Below are positions 1 to 7,426 of a DNA stretch of 64,000 nt, in pieces (within the stretch, counting starts at the first letter, position 1; every line of letters starts with the position of its first letter). The position numbers and the translations under genes are program-made. A model generated the notes under the pieces. That model was not told where the DNA came from. It saw only the letters and a list, made by a program, of their open reading frames with translations, and searched no databases. Source of the stretch: Lachnospiraceae bacterium (GTDB taxonomy: Bacteria; Bacillota; Clostridia; Lachnospirales; Lachnospiraceae); NCBI GenBank assembly GCA_029068555.1, contig JAIECJ010000231.1, positions 58,156-122,155 on the forward strand, written 5' to 3'.

Positions 1-2
1 AT

Positions 3-302
3 GAATGTGATAATGTATATGGCAGTATTCCTGACGAGGAAGACTTTTGGGATGACGATTTCGTGGATGATGAAGACGATGATGAGCCTGACGAGGGAGA
101 TTTTTGGGATGAAGAAGATGATGGCAGGCTTGATGAGGAAGACTTTTGGGACGATGATTTTGAGGACGGAGATGCCGGAGAGGTAATCAAATGCCGAAAC
201 TGCAATAATCTGATAGCAATGGATGACTTGGTGGACGGATACCTATGTCCGGTGTGTTTTGATGACTTATCTAGTAAATTGGAGGAATTTGACGAGGAGT
301 AG
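3..302 (+). CDS. Acidic repeat protein with C-terminal zinc ribbon (5' partial)
   Basis: The frame is open to the left edge of the window, so the start is missing; an internal ATG at position 63 is unlikely to be the true start. The visible part carries three imperfect acidic repeats built around DEEDFWDDDF, each with an aromatic FW pair, followed by a CxxC...CxxC pair (CRNC and CPVC, 18 residues between them) that looks like a small zinc ribbon, and an acidic tail. The stop lies 7 bases before the next gene, which suggests an operon with the ATPase. Function is not recognised; a nucleic-acid or partner-protein binding adaptor is a guess. Confidence 0.6.
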   Translation, partial: ECDNVYGSIPDEEDFWDDDFVDDEDDDEPDEGDFWDEEDDGRLDEEDFWDDDFEDGDAGEVIKCRNCNNLIAMDDLVDGYLCPVCFDDLSSKLEEFDEE

Positions 303-309
303 ACTGTAT

Positions 310-1581
310 ATGAAACTGGTTATAGATAATATTGCAAGAGTGGAAAGGGCAGACATTGAAATGCAGGGGATAACAGTTGTTGCCGGCGACAATGCAACAG
401 GGAAAAGTACAGTCAGCAAAAGCCTTTATGCAATATTGGAAATGTCAAACAATGCAATATTAAGGGCAGAGATGCAAAAAAAGCGTAGCTTTCGCACCTG
501 TATCGTGAGTTGGAAGAGAAGGTATGTTCCTATTGCAGATATATCTGGCAAGTTTTTTTGCGAAGAAGTTGAGCGATATTATGACAAAGCAGAAGGAAAC
601 CTGTCCTGTTTTCTGGATGCAATGCTTGGATTTATAAAAGAAAATATGCCGGATAAGTTTTGGGACATAAACAAAATGCAACGTGAGATTGTCCGCCTTT
701 TTAATACCTGCAGCGAGATTGCAGGCAGGGATTTGAACTATTATTGCCAATATATATCAAACACGATATTGGCAGATGTATTTCAAAGACAGATTAATTG
801 TCTCAAAAACAGGGCAGAAGGTAGTATTTCCTATATAAAAGAGGATACAAAGACGAAAATAAGGGTACAGAATCATAAGATTGTCCATATGGATCTGATA
901 TATGATGCTGTATCTGCCCAGCCGGTCTATATTACCACACCGGATTTGATGGATTCCATGGAAACATACAAAAAGCTGTATTCTGCCGAACGGTTCAGAA
1001 CAATATCCTATGCCAATTCTCAGCTGACAAAACTGCTGATGGAGGAGCAGGATCCAAAACGTTTTGTCGCCGAGGAATACAATCGGATTGAGGAGCAGAA
1101 GCAGCAATTACAGAAATTGTTTAGTGAAGTGCTTGAAGGGGAAATCCAACTGGATGAAAGGCGTCTTGTGTATTATGACAAATGGTGTGAGGGTAATATC
1201 GAATTATCCAACATTGCTTCCGGAATGAAAATATTTCTGATACTGCAAAATCTGGTTGCAAACGGAACATTTCTGGAACATACCTGTTTAATCATAGACG
1301 AGCCGGAAACCAATCTGCATCCGGAGTGGCAGTTAAAGCTTGCACAATTACTTGTGCTTCTCAATGTGAAACTTGACATCCAGATATATGTGAATTCACA
1401 CAGCCCGTATTTTGTGCGTGCCATTGAGTACTATGCAAATCAATACCAGATGCTGGAACAGTGTAATTTCTATATCATGAAGAAAGATGCAGTAACAGGA
1501 ATGTGTATAAGCGAAAATGTGTCAGATAATCTGGGAGTTATCTATGACAAGATGGCAGAACCATTTAACCTGATTATGTGA
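310..1581 (+). CDS. AAA-type (AAA_15/OLD-like) ATPase
   Basis: A protein of 423 residues. Walker A is visible at residues 26-34 (GDNATGKST), Walker B near residue 330 (LIIDEPETNLHPEW), followed by a VNSHSPYF segment typical of the ABC/SMC-like ATPases of the AAA_15, AAA_21 and OLD group. The middle is helical and lacks an obvious TOPRIM domain. The ATG at 310 was chosen because Walker A then lies at the usual distance from the N-terminus and GAGGAG stands upstream; a longer frame back to 223 overlaps the preceding gene. Such ATPases often work with a nuclease in anti-phage systems, and the next gene fits that pattern. Assignment as an ATPase is firm; the role is inferred. Confidence 0.8.
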   Translation: MKLVIDNIARVERADIEMQGITVVAGDNATGKSTVSKSLYAILEMSNNAILRAEMQKKRSFRTCIVSWKRRYVPIADISGKFFCEEVERYYDKAEGNLSCFLDAMLGFIKENMPDKFWDINKMQREIVRLFNTCSEIAGRDLNYYCQYISNTILADVFQRQINCLKNRAEGSISYIKEDTKTKIRVQNHKIVHMDLIYDAVSAQPVYITTPDLMDSMETYKKLYSAERFRTISYANSQLTKLLMEEQDPKRFVAEEYNRIEEQKQQLQKLFSEVLEGEIQLDERRLVYYDKWCEGNIELSNIASGMKIFLILQNLVANGTFLEHTCLIIDEPETNLHPEWQLKLAQLLVLLNVKLDIQIYVNSHSPYFVRAIEYYANQYQMLEQCNFYIMKKDAVTGMCISENVSDNLGVIYDKMAEPFNLIM

Positions 1582-1631
1582 CGGAAAGATACAGATGTCC
1601 CGAAACAGAATGATTTGAATGGAGAGCACTT

Positions 1632-2267
1632 GTGAAGTACGAAAGAAGTAAAATTGTATCAAATTTATTTGAGACATCGAAATCACAAAAGGGCGGAGCG
1701 CTGCTTTCTGCCAAGGCAGAGAAATATGAAGTGTACGATTTGGATGCGTTAAAAGATGAATTTTGTAAGAAGTACAGACATGATGAGAAATTGAAATCAT
1801 GTGATGCCTATTATTATGACCAGAATAATCAGATTGTCGTGGAGTTTAAGAATACACATCACTTTAATCTGAAAGAATACTACAACGAGATAGAGATAAA
1901 AATGACGGATACCCACATGATTCTGCGTGAGACACTGTGCAGTAATAAAAAGAGAGCAGAACTTGGGAAAAAATTGAGACTGCTGATGGTTTACAATGAT
2001 ACGCTGAACTGTGGTGAGGGAATCCGCCAGATTAGCAGTGCGCTCAACACAATGACGCCTAAGAGAGGGAATCCGGCAAGAAATGTCAGGCTGGCACAGA
2101 TATTTCATGATGATGCAGAATTTGAACAGGCAGTTCAGGAAACGAAGAAAAAATATGAGGAGCAGTTTTACCGTGAAATATTGTTTCTTGAGAAGAAAGA
2201 ATTTGAAGAAACCTATATTGCAGGCGGATGTTTTGACACGCTGGCAGAGTGGACGGAGATGATTTGA
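1632..2267 (+). CDS. Small protein with PD-(D/E)XK-like motif, ATPase partner
   Basis: A protein of 211 residues starting at GTG, with GGAGAG at 1621-1626 as ribosome binding site. Residues 57-75 hold a D...(V)VEFK pattern: Asp58, then Glu71 and Lys73 in VVEFKN, matching the core of PD-(D/E)XK nucleases. The rest is charged and helical, with no membrane segment. It follows the ATPase by 50 bases on the same strand. An ATPase plus a small nuclease-like protein resembles two-gene defence modules, although no named system is recognised. The nuclease call rests on one motif and is tentative. Confidence 0.55.
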   Translation: MKYERSKIVSNLFETSKSQKGGALLSAKAEKYEVYDLDALKDEFCKKYRHDEKLKSCDAYYYDQNNQIVVEFKNTHHFNLKEYYNEIEIKMTDTHMILRETLCSNKKRAELGKKLRLLMVYNDTLNCGEGIRQISSALNTMTPKRGNPARNVRLAQIFHDDAEFEQAVQETKKKYEEQFYREILFLEKKEFEETYIAGGCFDTLAEWTEMI

Positions 2268-2279
2268 TAAGCTGCATGA

Positions 2280-2307
2280 TTGACTTAAGATTGATATGTG
2301 ATAGAAT
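2280..2307 (+). promoter_or_regulatory. Sigma-A promoter for the GT2 gene at 2449
   Basis: TTGACT (2280-2285), 16-base spacer, TAGAAT (2302-2307). It gives a 5' leader of about 135 bases before the glycosyltransferase gene and separates it from the ATPase/nuclease pair. Confidence 0.55.
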
Positions 2308-2342
2308 GGAATATATTGAAATTTGGGAACGAATTTTCTAAT

Positions 2343-2359
2343 GCGTGTTTGAAAAATGC
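2343..2359 (+). repeat. Solitary end-like sequence of the 7175-7375 element
   Basis: The 17 bases GCGTGTTTGAAAAATGC match the terminal inverted repeat (right end, reverse strand) of the 201-bp element at 7175-7375. No second end was found nearby, so it may be a remnant or a coincidence. Confidence 0.35.
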
Positions 2360-2448
2360 AAATATGTTTTGGGATAGCGGTTATTATAACATTGATTGAC
2401 AATAAGTTAGCTCACATGCAGTGGAGTCTTGGTTAAGGAGAAAACAAA

Positions 2449-3390
2449 ATGACAAAAGTATCTATTGTAGTACCAGTGTATAATGAGGAGGGCAATGTCG
2501 CCGAGCTTCATAAGGAAATAAAGGATGTCTGTGAGGAAAACCAGTACGAGTACGAGATTATTTTTGTAAATGATGGTTCGTCCGACAGAACAGAGGAAAT
2601 CTGTAAGACGTTACATCCATTGAAATATATCTGCCTGCGCAGAAATTTCGGACAGACTGCAGCGATGGATGCAGGAATCAAGGAGGCGCAGTATGATTAT
2701 ATTGTAACGATGGATGGAGACAGGCAGAATGATCCTGCTGACATTCCCATGATGATTCAGTATCTGGAGGAGAATAATCTGGATGTGGTGTCTGGATGGC
2801 GCAAACACCGGAAAGATACTATTATGAAGAAGTTTACATCAAGGGGAGCAAACCTTCTTCGCCATATTCTGGTACATGATGGCATCCATGACAGTGGATG
2901 TTCCCTTAAGGTTTACAGAAAAGAATGTTTTGATCATATTAATCTGTATGGTGAGCAGCATCGGTTCATTCCGGCAATTTTGAAAATAAAAGGTTTTAAA
3001 GTTGGGGAAGTAGTGGTGAACCACAGACCAAGAACGGCTGGGAAGACCAAATATAACTGGAAGCGAACCATAAAGGGTTTTGTGGATATGATATCAGTCT
3101 GGTTCTGGAATAAATATTCTACCAGGCCGCTGCATCTATTAGGCGGCATGGGATTTGTATTCCTGCTTCTGGGCGGTGGATGTGGAATCTGGTCTATTGT
3201 ACTGTTTTGCGAGGGAAGGAAAATGTCCAACAATATTTTTCCGCCATTATTGACAGTTTTTTTCATTATTATCGGAATGCTGCTGTTTATATTCGGGCTG
3301 ATGAGTGAGATACTGGTTAAGACATATTATGGTACGCATGTGGATTCGTCTTACAGTGTGAAGGAAATCAGCGAATACAGAGAAGATTAA
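2449..3390 (+). CDS. GtrB/DPM1-like family 2 glycosyltransferase
   Basis: A protein of 313 residues. N-terminal GT-A domain: VSIVVPVYNEEGNV at the start, VNDGSSD, and the metal-binding MDGDRQNDP near residues 85-93. Two hydrophobic spans near residues 229-252 and 263-288 anchor it to the membrane, as in enzymes that move a sugar from a nucleotide donor to undecaprenyl phosphate. A clear ribosome binding site (AAGGAG) precedes the ATG. It has its own promoter and a strong terminator (3472-3508), so it is a single-gene unit. Its lipid-linked product would feed a GT-C enzyme elsewhere in the locus. Donor sugar is unknown. Confidence 0.85.
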   Translation: MTKVSIVVPVYNEEGNVAELHKEIKDVCEENQYEYEIIFVNDGSSDRTEEICKTLHPLKYICLRRNFGQTAAMDAGIKEAQYDYIVTMDGDRQNDPADIPMMIQYLEENNLDVVSGWRKHRKDTIMKKFTSRGANLLRHILVHDGIHDSGCSLKVYRKECFDHINLYGEQHRFIPAILKIKGFKVGEVVVNHRPRTAGKTKYNWKRTIKGFVDMISVWFWNKYSTRPLHLLGGMGFVFLLLGGGCGIWSIVLFCEGRKMSNNIFPPLLTVFFIIIGMLLFIFGLMSEILVKTYYGTHVDSSYSVKEISEYRED

Positions 3391-3471
3391 ATTATAACAA
3401 AGTTTATTTGGGAATAACGTAAACATCTGAGGATATCTATAAATTAGGCATCTTATGCTGTTTCAATGGAA

Positions 3472-3508
3472 TGTCTGATGCCGGACTTGGGCATCAGACA
3501 AGTTTTTT
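3472..3508 (+). terminator. Rho-independent terminator after GT2
   Basis: Perfect 11-bp stem (TGTCTGATGCC, 3472-3482, with GGCATCAGACA, 3490-3500), 7-base loop, then AGTTTTTT. It lies between the convergent GT2 gene and the leftward flippase gene and ends the rightward transcript. Confidence 0.85.
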
Positions 3509-3522
3509 ACAAAAATCAAAAA

Positions 3523-4824
3523 CTATTCAATGGGAAAGAGGGCAGTCTTGTTCTGAAAGATATTTCTTACGGCGTATACACAGTAGCCCCAATATGGAAG
3601 TATGGATACTATTGTTGCGATAGAGGCTCCGACAGCGCCGTATTTTGGAATCAGCAGGTAATTGAGTGTCAGATTTATAACAATAACAGATATATACCAA
3701 AGCGCCCGCATCTTTGCATATCCCATAAAATCCAAGAAATTTGCATAGAGTGATGCCATACAGGACAAAAAGTAATATGGAATCAATAAATAGAGAACAT
3801 TGCTTGCGTCAATATAGTCTTTCCCATATATTACTTTGATTGCAATTCCTCCGAACAGGGCAAAGCTTAGACAAATAAAAATAGAGACAGCATTATTAAA
3901 GAGGCTTACCTTTTTGAATTTATTTTTTTTCTCATAAAAGTTTTCTTTTGTTATCATTGCTAATGAAGCTACTGTACCTGTCCAGATTGCCATATTTACA
4001 TTAGTAGCCTTAGAGACAAGCTGTTTTGCGATAGAGTAAGTGGAAACCTGCTGCTTGGTACCAAATAATCCCAGCATAAAAGTATCCATTTCCATGAGAA
4101 CCAGACTTCCAATTGATGTAAGAACCAAAGGAATTGCATACTTAAGAATTTTTTTTTGTAATTGTAAATCAATTATTCCTTGTAGTATTGAATGGCCATT
4201 ATAATTTTGGGAAATAGTCAGTATGTTGCAGATTAAGATGATTACACCGGCAACACAATATCCGAACGCGATGCTTGTCGGATTATCATTTAAATAAAGA
4301 AAAGATACTGAAAATATACAATACGCAGAATACTCAATAAACGTAATGGCACATAGTCTTTTTAACTTTTGCGTTCCAATATAAAAGTGTTTAAAAAATT
4401 CTGTAAAGGAATTAAAAAAAACCATTAGACCCATTACAAATAATAAATTTTTAAGGTTCGGATATGGATGGGGGTAGCCAATTTTACCTGCAAGAAAAGG
4501 CGCAGCTAAATAAATTGTAAGCAATATAATGCTGCTGATAAAGATTCGAACGCCTAAGGCGGCACCAAGACAATGATCCTTGTTGCTGCTATTTGTAATA
4601 TGCACTTTAGAGGATATATTGATACCAAACCAGCCGATGTGGAAAGCCATATTGGCTACCGAGAAAAAAAAGACCCATTCCGCATACATGTCAATGCCTA
4701 AAAACCTTGCATAAAATATATCTGCAATAAAATAAAACACCATCGCAATTACTTTGGCAAGAAAGGACCATATAATGTTTGAAACCAGTTCATTTCTTAG
4801 TCTCATTTTCCATTTGTCGATCAT
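3523..4824 (-). CDS. Wzx-like flippase, left module 1
   Basis: A protein of 433 residues, hydrophobic throughout, with about 12-14 membrane spans in the pattern of the MOP/polysaccharide transporter family; it would flip lipid-linked repeat units across the membrane. An N-terminal FYARFLGIDMYAEW segment and a conserved MEMDTFMLG segment are shared with the flippase at 10444-11769; the two align almost end to end and well over half of positions agree by eye. It is the last gene of the leftward module (GT4, ATP-grasp, flippase) and would be transcribed from the promoter at 7055-7083. AGGAGA precedes the start. Confidence 0.88.
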   Translation of the reverse strand: MIDKWKMRLRNELVSNIIWSFLAKVIAMVFYFIADIFYARFLGIDMYAEWVFFFSVANMAFHIGWFGINISSKVHITNSSNKDHCLGAALGVRIFISSIILLTIYLAAPFLAGKIGYPHPYPNLKNLLFVMGLMVFFNSFTEFFKHFYIGTQKLKRLCAITFIEYSAYCIFSVSFLYLNDNPTSIAFGYCVAGVIILICNILTISQNYNGHSILQGIIDLQLQKKILKYAIPLVLTSIGSLVLMEMDTFMLGLFGTKQQVSTYSIAKQLVSKATNVNMAIWTGTVASLAMITKENFYEKKNKFKKVSLFNNAVSIFICLSFALFGGIAIKVIYGKDYIDASNVLYLLIPYYFLSCMASLYANFLDFMGYAKMRALWYISVIVINLTLNYLLIPKYGAVGASIATIVSILPYWGYCVYAVRNIFQNKTALFPIE

Positions 4825-4857
4825 GAAAAAATTCTCCTGTATAAAATACGATAAATA

Positions 4858-5748
4858 TCATTTCCCCAAATCAATATATGAACCCAAAATCGCGTCATAT
4901 TCTTCTGGCTCAAAACGTTCCATGCCGCTTCCCGGGAAAAACGTCAGCTCACCAAAATAAAGCTTCTCGTTTATCTCATAAAAGTCAACTCTCACAAAGG
5001 GGATGTCATGGGATAACAGTTCCGCCAGTTCAATCATTTTACCCAGGTTCCTCGGACATTCCAGTTGGCAGTCATTTGGGGTATTCGGGCGTTTCAGGTC
5101 CAGTTTGTTCCATGCCTCGTCGTAAAATACTTTTTTGATTCCATCCGCTGCCCCCCTGTCCGCGCATGCGAGAATCAGGCGCGCTTTGCCGTTAAAGCAG
5201 TGCACCTTATAATCTACAAGCCCATTATCAGTGTGGTTGTGCATCATTTTCTCGATGATAATTCTCGGTTTGACATTTTTGTAAGGATATTCCCTGTTTG
5301 CATGATAGTATTTCCGTTTCAGCGCTTTATTTAACTTTTTCCGCACGTCGTCCGTCAGATCCTGTTTGGAATTGCATAAAATGACGCTTCCGGAATCATG
5401 GGTGCATTTGATGACAAACTCGTCTGGCAGTCCGTCCGTGTCAATGTCATAGGAATTGTCATAGACACCTAAAATAGGAATCAAATAGCTGCTTCCTATT
5501 CTGTCTGCAATGTATTCCCGTACAAGATACTTGTCCACCATAATAGAGTACCTGGCGTCATGATTGTGAATTTTTAACCATTGCAATTTTTCATTAAAAG
5601 TTTTGGGGGGGGTTAAGTTTAATTTTTTACCTGTCCGGATTCTATAAAGAATTTTTAAGTACGGTTCGTCTGGGACAATGCTGCATAGATTGGTCAAACA
5701 TACATAAAGGCTTTTAACAAAAGATATTTTTATCAGTTTACTTATCAT
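4858..5748 (-). CDS. TupA-like ATP-grasp protein, left module 1
   Basis: A protein of 296 residues of the TupA-like ATP-grasp family, named after a Bacillus teichuronopeptide biosynthesis protein. Visible family features are KTFNEKLQWLKI near residue 48, DKYLVREYI, the FVIKCTHDSGSV segment and a C-terminal FVRVDFYEINEKLYFGELTF that carries the metal/ATP-binding acidic residues. ATP-grasp enzymes form amide or similar bonds, so it may attach an amino acid to the polymer; the substrate is unknown. It starts one base after the GT4 stop (tight coupling) and has a close paralogue at 9519-10427 in the mirror module. Confidence 0.82.
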   Translation of the reverse strand: MISKLIKISFVKSLYVCLTNLCSIVPDEPYLKILYRIRTGKKLNLTPPKTFNEKLQWLKIHNHDARYSIMVDKYLVREYIADRIGSSYLIPILGVYDNSYDIDTDGLPDEFVIKCTHDSGSVILCNSKQDLTDDVRKKLNKALKRKYYHANREYPYKNVKPRIIIEKMMHNHTDNGLVDYKVHCFNGKARLILACADRGAADGIKKVFYDEAWNKLDLKRPNTPNDCQLECPRNLGKMIELAELLSHDIPFVRVDFYEINEKLYFGELTFFPGSGMERFEPEEYDAILGSYIDLGK

Positions 5749-5749
5749 C

Positions 5750-6889
5750 TCAAAATCCTTTCTGCAGCGTTTTTTCGAGAATATTTATATATCTTCTGCC
5801 GATGATTTCCCACTTGAAAAATTTTTCAATATGAGTCAGGCTGTTTTGTCCCATAATCTTTCTTAAATCCTCATCCGCACATAATTTTGTGAGAGTTTCA
5901 GCAAAAGTATCTATCGGGGTAACGATGCCATTGTCAGCAATTAATTCACAGCTGCCCTCACAGGGTGTCATAACCACTGGCAGACCACATGCCATGGCTT
6001 CCAGCACGACATTAGGCATACCTTCTTTCCTGGACGGAAGAATGAAAATATCTGCCATCTGGTAATACCTGAGCAATTCGGATTTATCTTTTTGCCCTTC
6101 AAAACGTATCATGTCTGTGCATGCATTTTCTGCAGCTATTTTTTCTAATTCTTTTCTGTATGGACCGTCGCCAACAATAGTCAGATGGATATTTTTATGG
6201 GATATTTCCTGAATCTCCCGCAATTTTGGAATGACAAACTGCAGTCCCTTTCGCTCAATCAGGCGTGAGACAAACAAAATGTTTAAGTCATTTAAACCAC
6301 TTTTTTTTATATTTCCAGGGTAGAATTTCTCCATGTCAACACCGTTATAGATAATGTCAATCTGGCGTTTGTCATAGAAATCTTCTGCCAGTTTTTTAAG
6401 CCCCTTGCTGTTTGCAACCAATGCATCCGCATTGTTCCATATCACTTTTAAAAAGGGACCAAGCAGTTTATAGAGAAAGGCGAAACGATCCTGAAATCCC
6501 GGAATATCACCTCCGCCAAAACGGATAATGTATGGAAGATGATATTTTTTCTTTAGAAGATACCCGACAGGACCACTTGGAATACCAAAAAACACCTGGC
6601 ATATATCAAAACGCTGTTCTTTTTGCAGCCGTTTTATTACGGGCCATGCCTTACAGAGATAATCTGCCATTTCAGAAAAGCTGCAGTGTTCCTTATATTT
6701 TCTTTTGGTTCGAATGCGAATGATTTGGACACCGCCACTATTTTCAGTCTCTGGTAGTCCTTCGAACCAGACAGAGACGATTGTCACATCATGACCTACC
6801 CTAGTGTATTCCTTGGAAAGATACATGCAGGCGTTTGCTCCACCGCCGCCGACAGGCGGGTATTCATGTGATACGATTAATATTTTCAT
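5750..6889 (-). CDS. GT4 glycosyltransferase, left module 1
   Basis: A protein of 379 residues with the two Rossmann-like domains of GT-B enzymes. The N-terminus has SHEYPPVGGGGANAC (glycine-rich acceptor/donor loop); the C-terminal half has FVSRLIERKGL and EGMPNVVLEAMACGLP with the EX7E pair that contacts the nucleotide sugar. It is soluble or peripherally bound. It is the first gene of the leftward module, directly downstream of the invertible segment 6948-7147, and is a paralogue of the GT4 at 7427-8560, which opens the opposite module. Sugar specificity cannot be read. Confidence 0.88.
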   Translation of the reverse strand: MKILIVSHEYPPVGGGGANACMYLSKEYTRVGHDVTIVSVWFEGLPETENSGGVQIIRIRTKRKYKEHCSFSEMADYLCKAWPVIKRLQKEQRFDICQVFFGIPSGPVGYLLKKKYHLPYIIRFGGGDIPGFQDRFAFLYKLLGPFLKVIWNNADALVANSKGLKKLAEDFYDKRQIDIIYNGVDMEKFYPGNIKKSGLNDLNILFVSRLIERKGLQFVIPKLREIQEISHKNIHLTIVGDGPYRKELEKIAAENACTDMIRFEGQKDKSELLRYYQMADIFILPSRKEGMPNVVLEAMACGLPVVMTPCEGSCELIADNGIVTPIDTFAETLTKLCADEDLRKIMGQNSLTHIEKFFKWEIIGRRYINILEKTLQKGF

Positions 6890-6947
6890 GATAAAAATCC
6901 TTATTATTTAATTGGTATCAATTGTGTACTAAATGAATATTGTATAG

Positions 6948-6975
6948 ACTTCGCAAAACAACAGTTCTTCGAAGT
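6948..6975 (+). repeat. Inverted repeat arm A of switch 1
   Basis: A 28-bp site that matches the reverse complement of 7120-7147 at 25 of 28 positions (the three mismatches are adjacent, 6967-6969). The arm itself has dyad ends, ACTTCG at the left and CGAAGT at the right, like a recombinase core site. It lies 58 bp upstream of the left GT4 gene. Confidence 0.75.
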
Positions 6976-7054
6976 GTTAATGTAGTTGTGCAATTCTGCC
7001 AAGTGGTGATTGAACTGTAATGAGTGCATTCATATTCATTTTTACATATTTGAT

Positions 7055-7083
7055 ATTATAATATGCAATTTTTGAAAAAGCAA
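7055..7083 (-). promoter_or_regulatory. Leftward sigma-A promoter inside switch 1
   Basis: On the minus strand: -35 TTGCTT (7083-7078), 17-base spacer, -10 TATAAT (7060-7055). The expected start near 7048 gives a leader of about 160 bases that includes arm A before the GT4 start at 6889. The -10 lies in the palindrome ATATTATAATAT, so the plus strand also has TATAAT, but without a good -35. Confidence 0.65.
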
Positions 7084-7119
7084 CAAAGACTGCTAAATTG
7101 TTTAAAGAATATTATATAT

Positions 7120-7147
7120 ACTTCGCTAAACTGTTGTTTTGCGAAGT
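7120..7147 (-). repeat. Inverted repeat arm B of switch 1
   Basis: Partner of 6948-6975. Its ends form a 7-bp dyad, ACTTCGC...GCGAAGT. The flanking bases (7107-7119 and 7148-7150) resemble those of arm A in direct orientation, while the core between the dyads is inverted relative to arm A. Confidence 0.75.
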
Positions 7148-7174
7148 GTTGAAGTGTATGTATGCAAGAGTGCC

Positions 7175-7375
7175 AGAGCGTGTTTGAAAAATCATTCCAG
7201 CCATCCATATAACGACGCACAAGCGCCGTATTCACCCCTTTGCGTGATATTTGCACCAAATTCAGGTTACATAGCCTGCTATGCGCCCTTCATTTGGCTA
7301 ATCATCTGTAGGATGATTTAATTTCCCACAAATTGTAGCGCACATCTGGCAGAAAGCATTTTTCAAACACGCTCT
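7175..7375. mobile_element. MITE-like element, 201 bp, 18-bp terminal inverted repeats
   Basis: Perfect 18-bp terminal inverted repeats: AGAGCGTGTTTGAAAAAT at 7175-7192 and its reverse complement at 7358-7375. The interior has no coding frame and contains small hairpins (CATAGC-CT-GCTATG; AATCATC-TGTAG-GATGATT). No clear target duplication was seen. It lies between switch 1 and the right GT4 gene, in what would be the leader of a rightward transcript. Confidence 0.65.
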
Positions 7376-7426
7376 AAAGAACAAAGAATTGTAAAGATAA
7401 CTATTATAAAAAGGGAATTTAAGAAT

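Larger units (their letters stand above)
6948..7147. promoter_or_regulatory. Candidate invertible promoter segment (switch 1)
   Basis: A 200-bp segment bounded by 28-bp inverted repeats lies between two diverging mirror-image polysaccharide modules. Inside is a well-spaced promoter (7055-7083) that now reads left, towards the GT4/ATP-grasp/flippase operon. No comparable promoter was found facing right between 7148 and 7426. Inversion between the arms would turn the promoter round to serve the right module. This is inferred from layout; no inverted reads are available here. Confidence 0.6.

Noticed and set aside
1..186. Open frame with many Met residues at the left edge
   Set aside because: It is the out-of-frame shadow of the acidic repeat protein; its methionines come from GATGAT/GATGAA repeats read in another frame.
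3391..3470. tRNA or other RNA gene in short intergenic gaps
   Set aside because: No cloverleaf or T-loop motif (GGTTCGANTCC-like) was found here or in the other gaps that were read.
3466..3753. Plus-strand frame over the end of the flippase
   Set aside because: It spans the terminator at 3472-3508 and lies antisense to the flippase, with no ribosome binding site.
6896..6932. AATTG-GTAT-CAATT dyad as part of the invertible element
   Set aside because: Only 5 bp per arm, AT-rich and without a partner near the right module.
7057..7062. Plus-strand TATAAT inside switch 1 as a rightward promoter
   Set aside because: The motif is the other half of a palindrome; 16-18 bases upstream there is only ATTCAT/TTCATT-like sequence, whereas the minus strand has a better -35.
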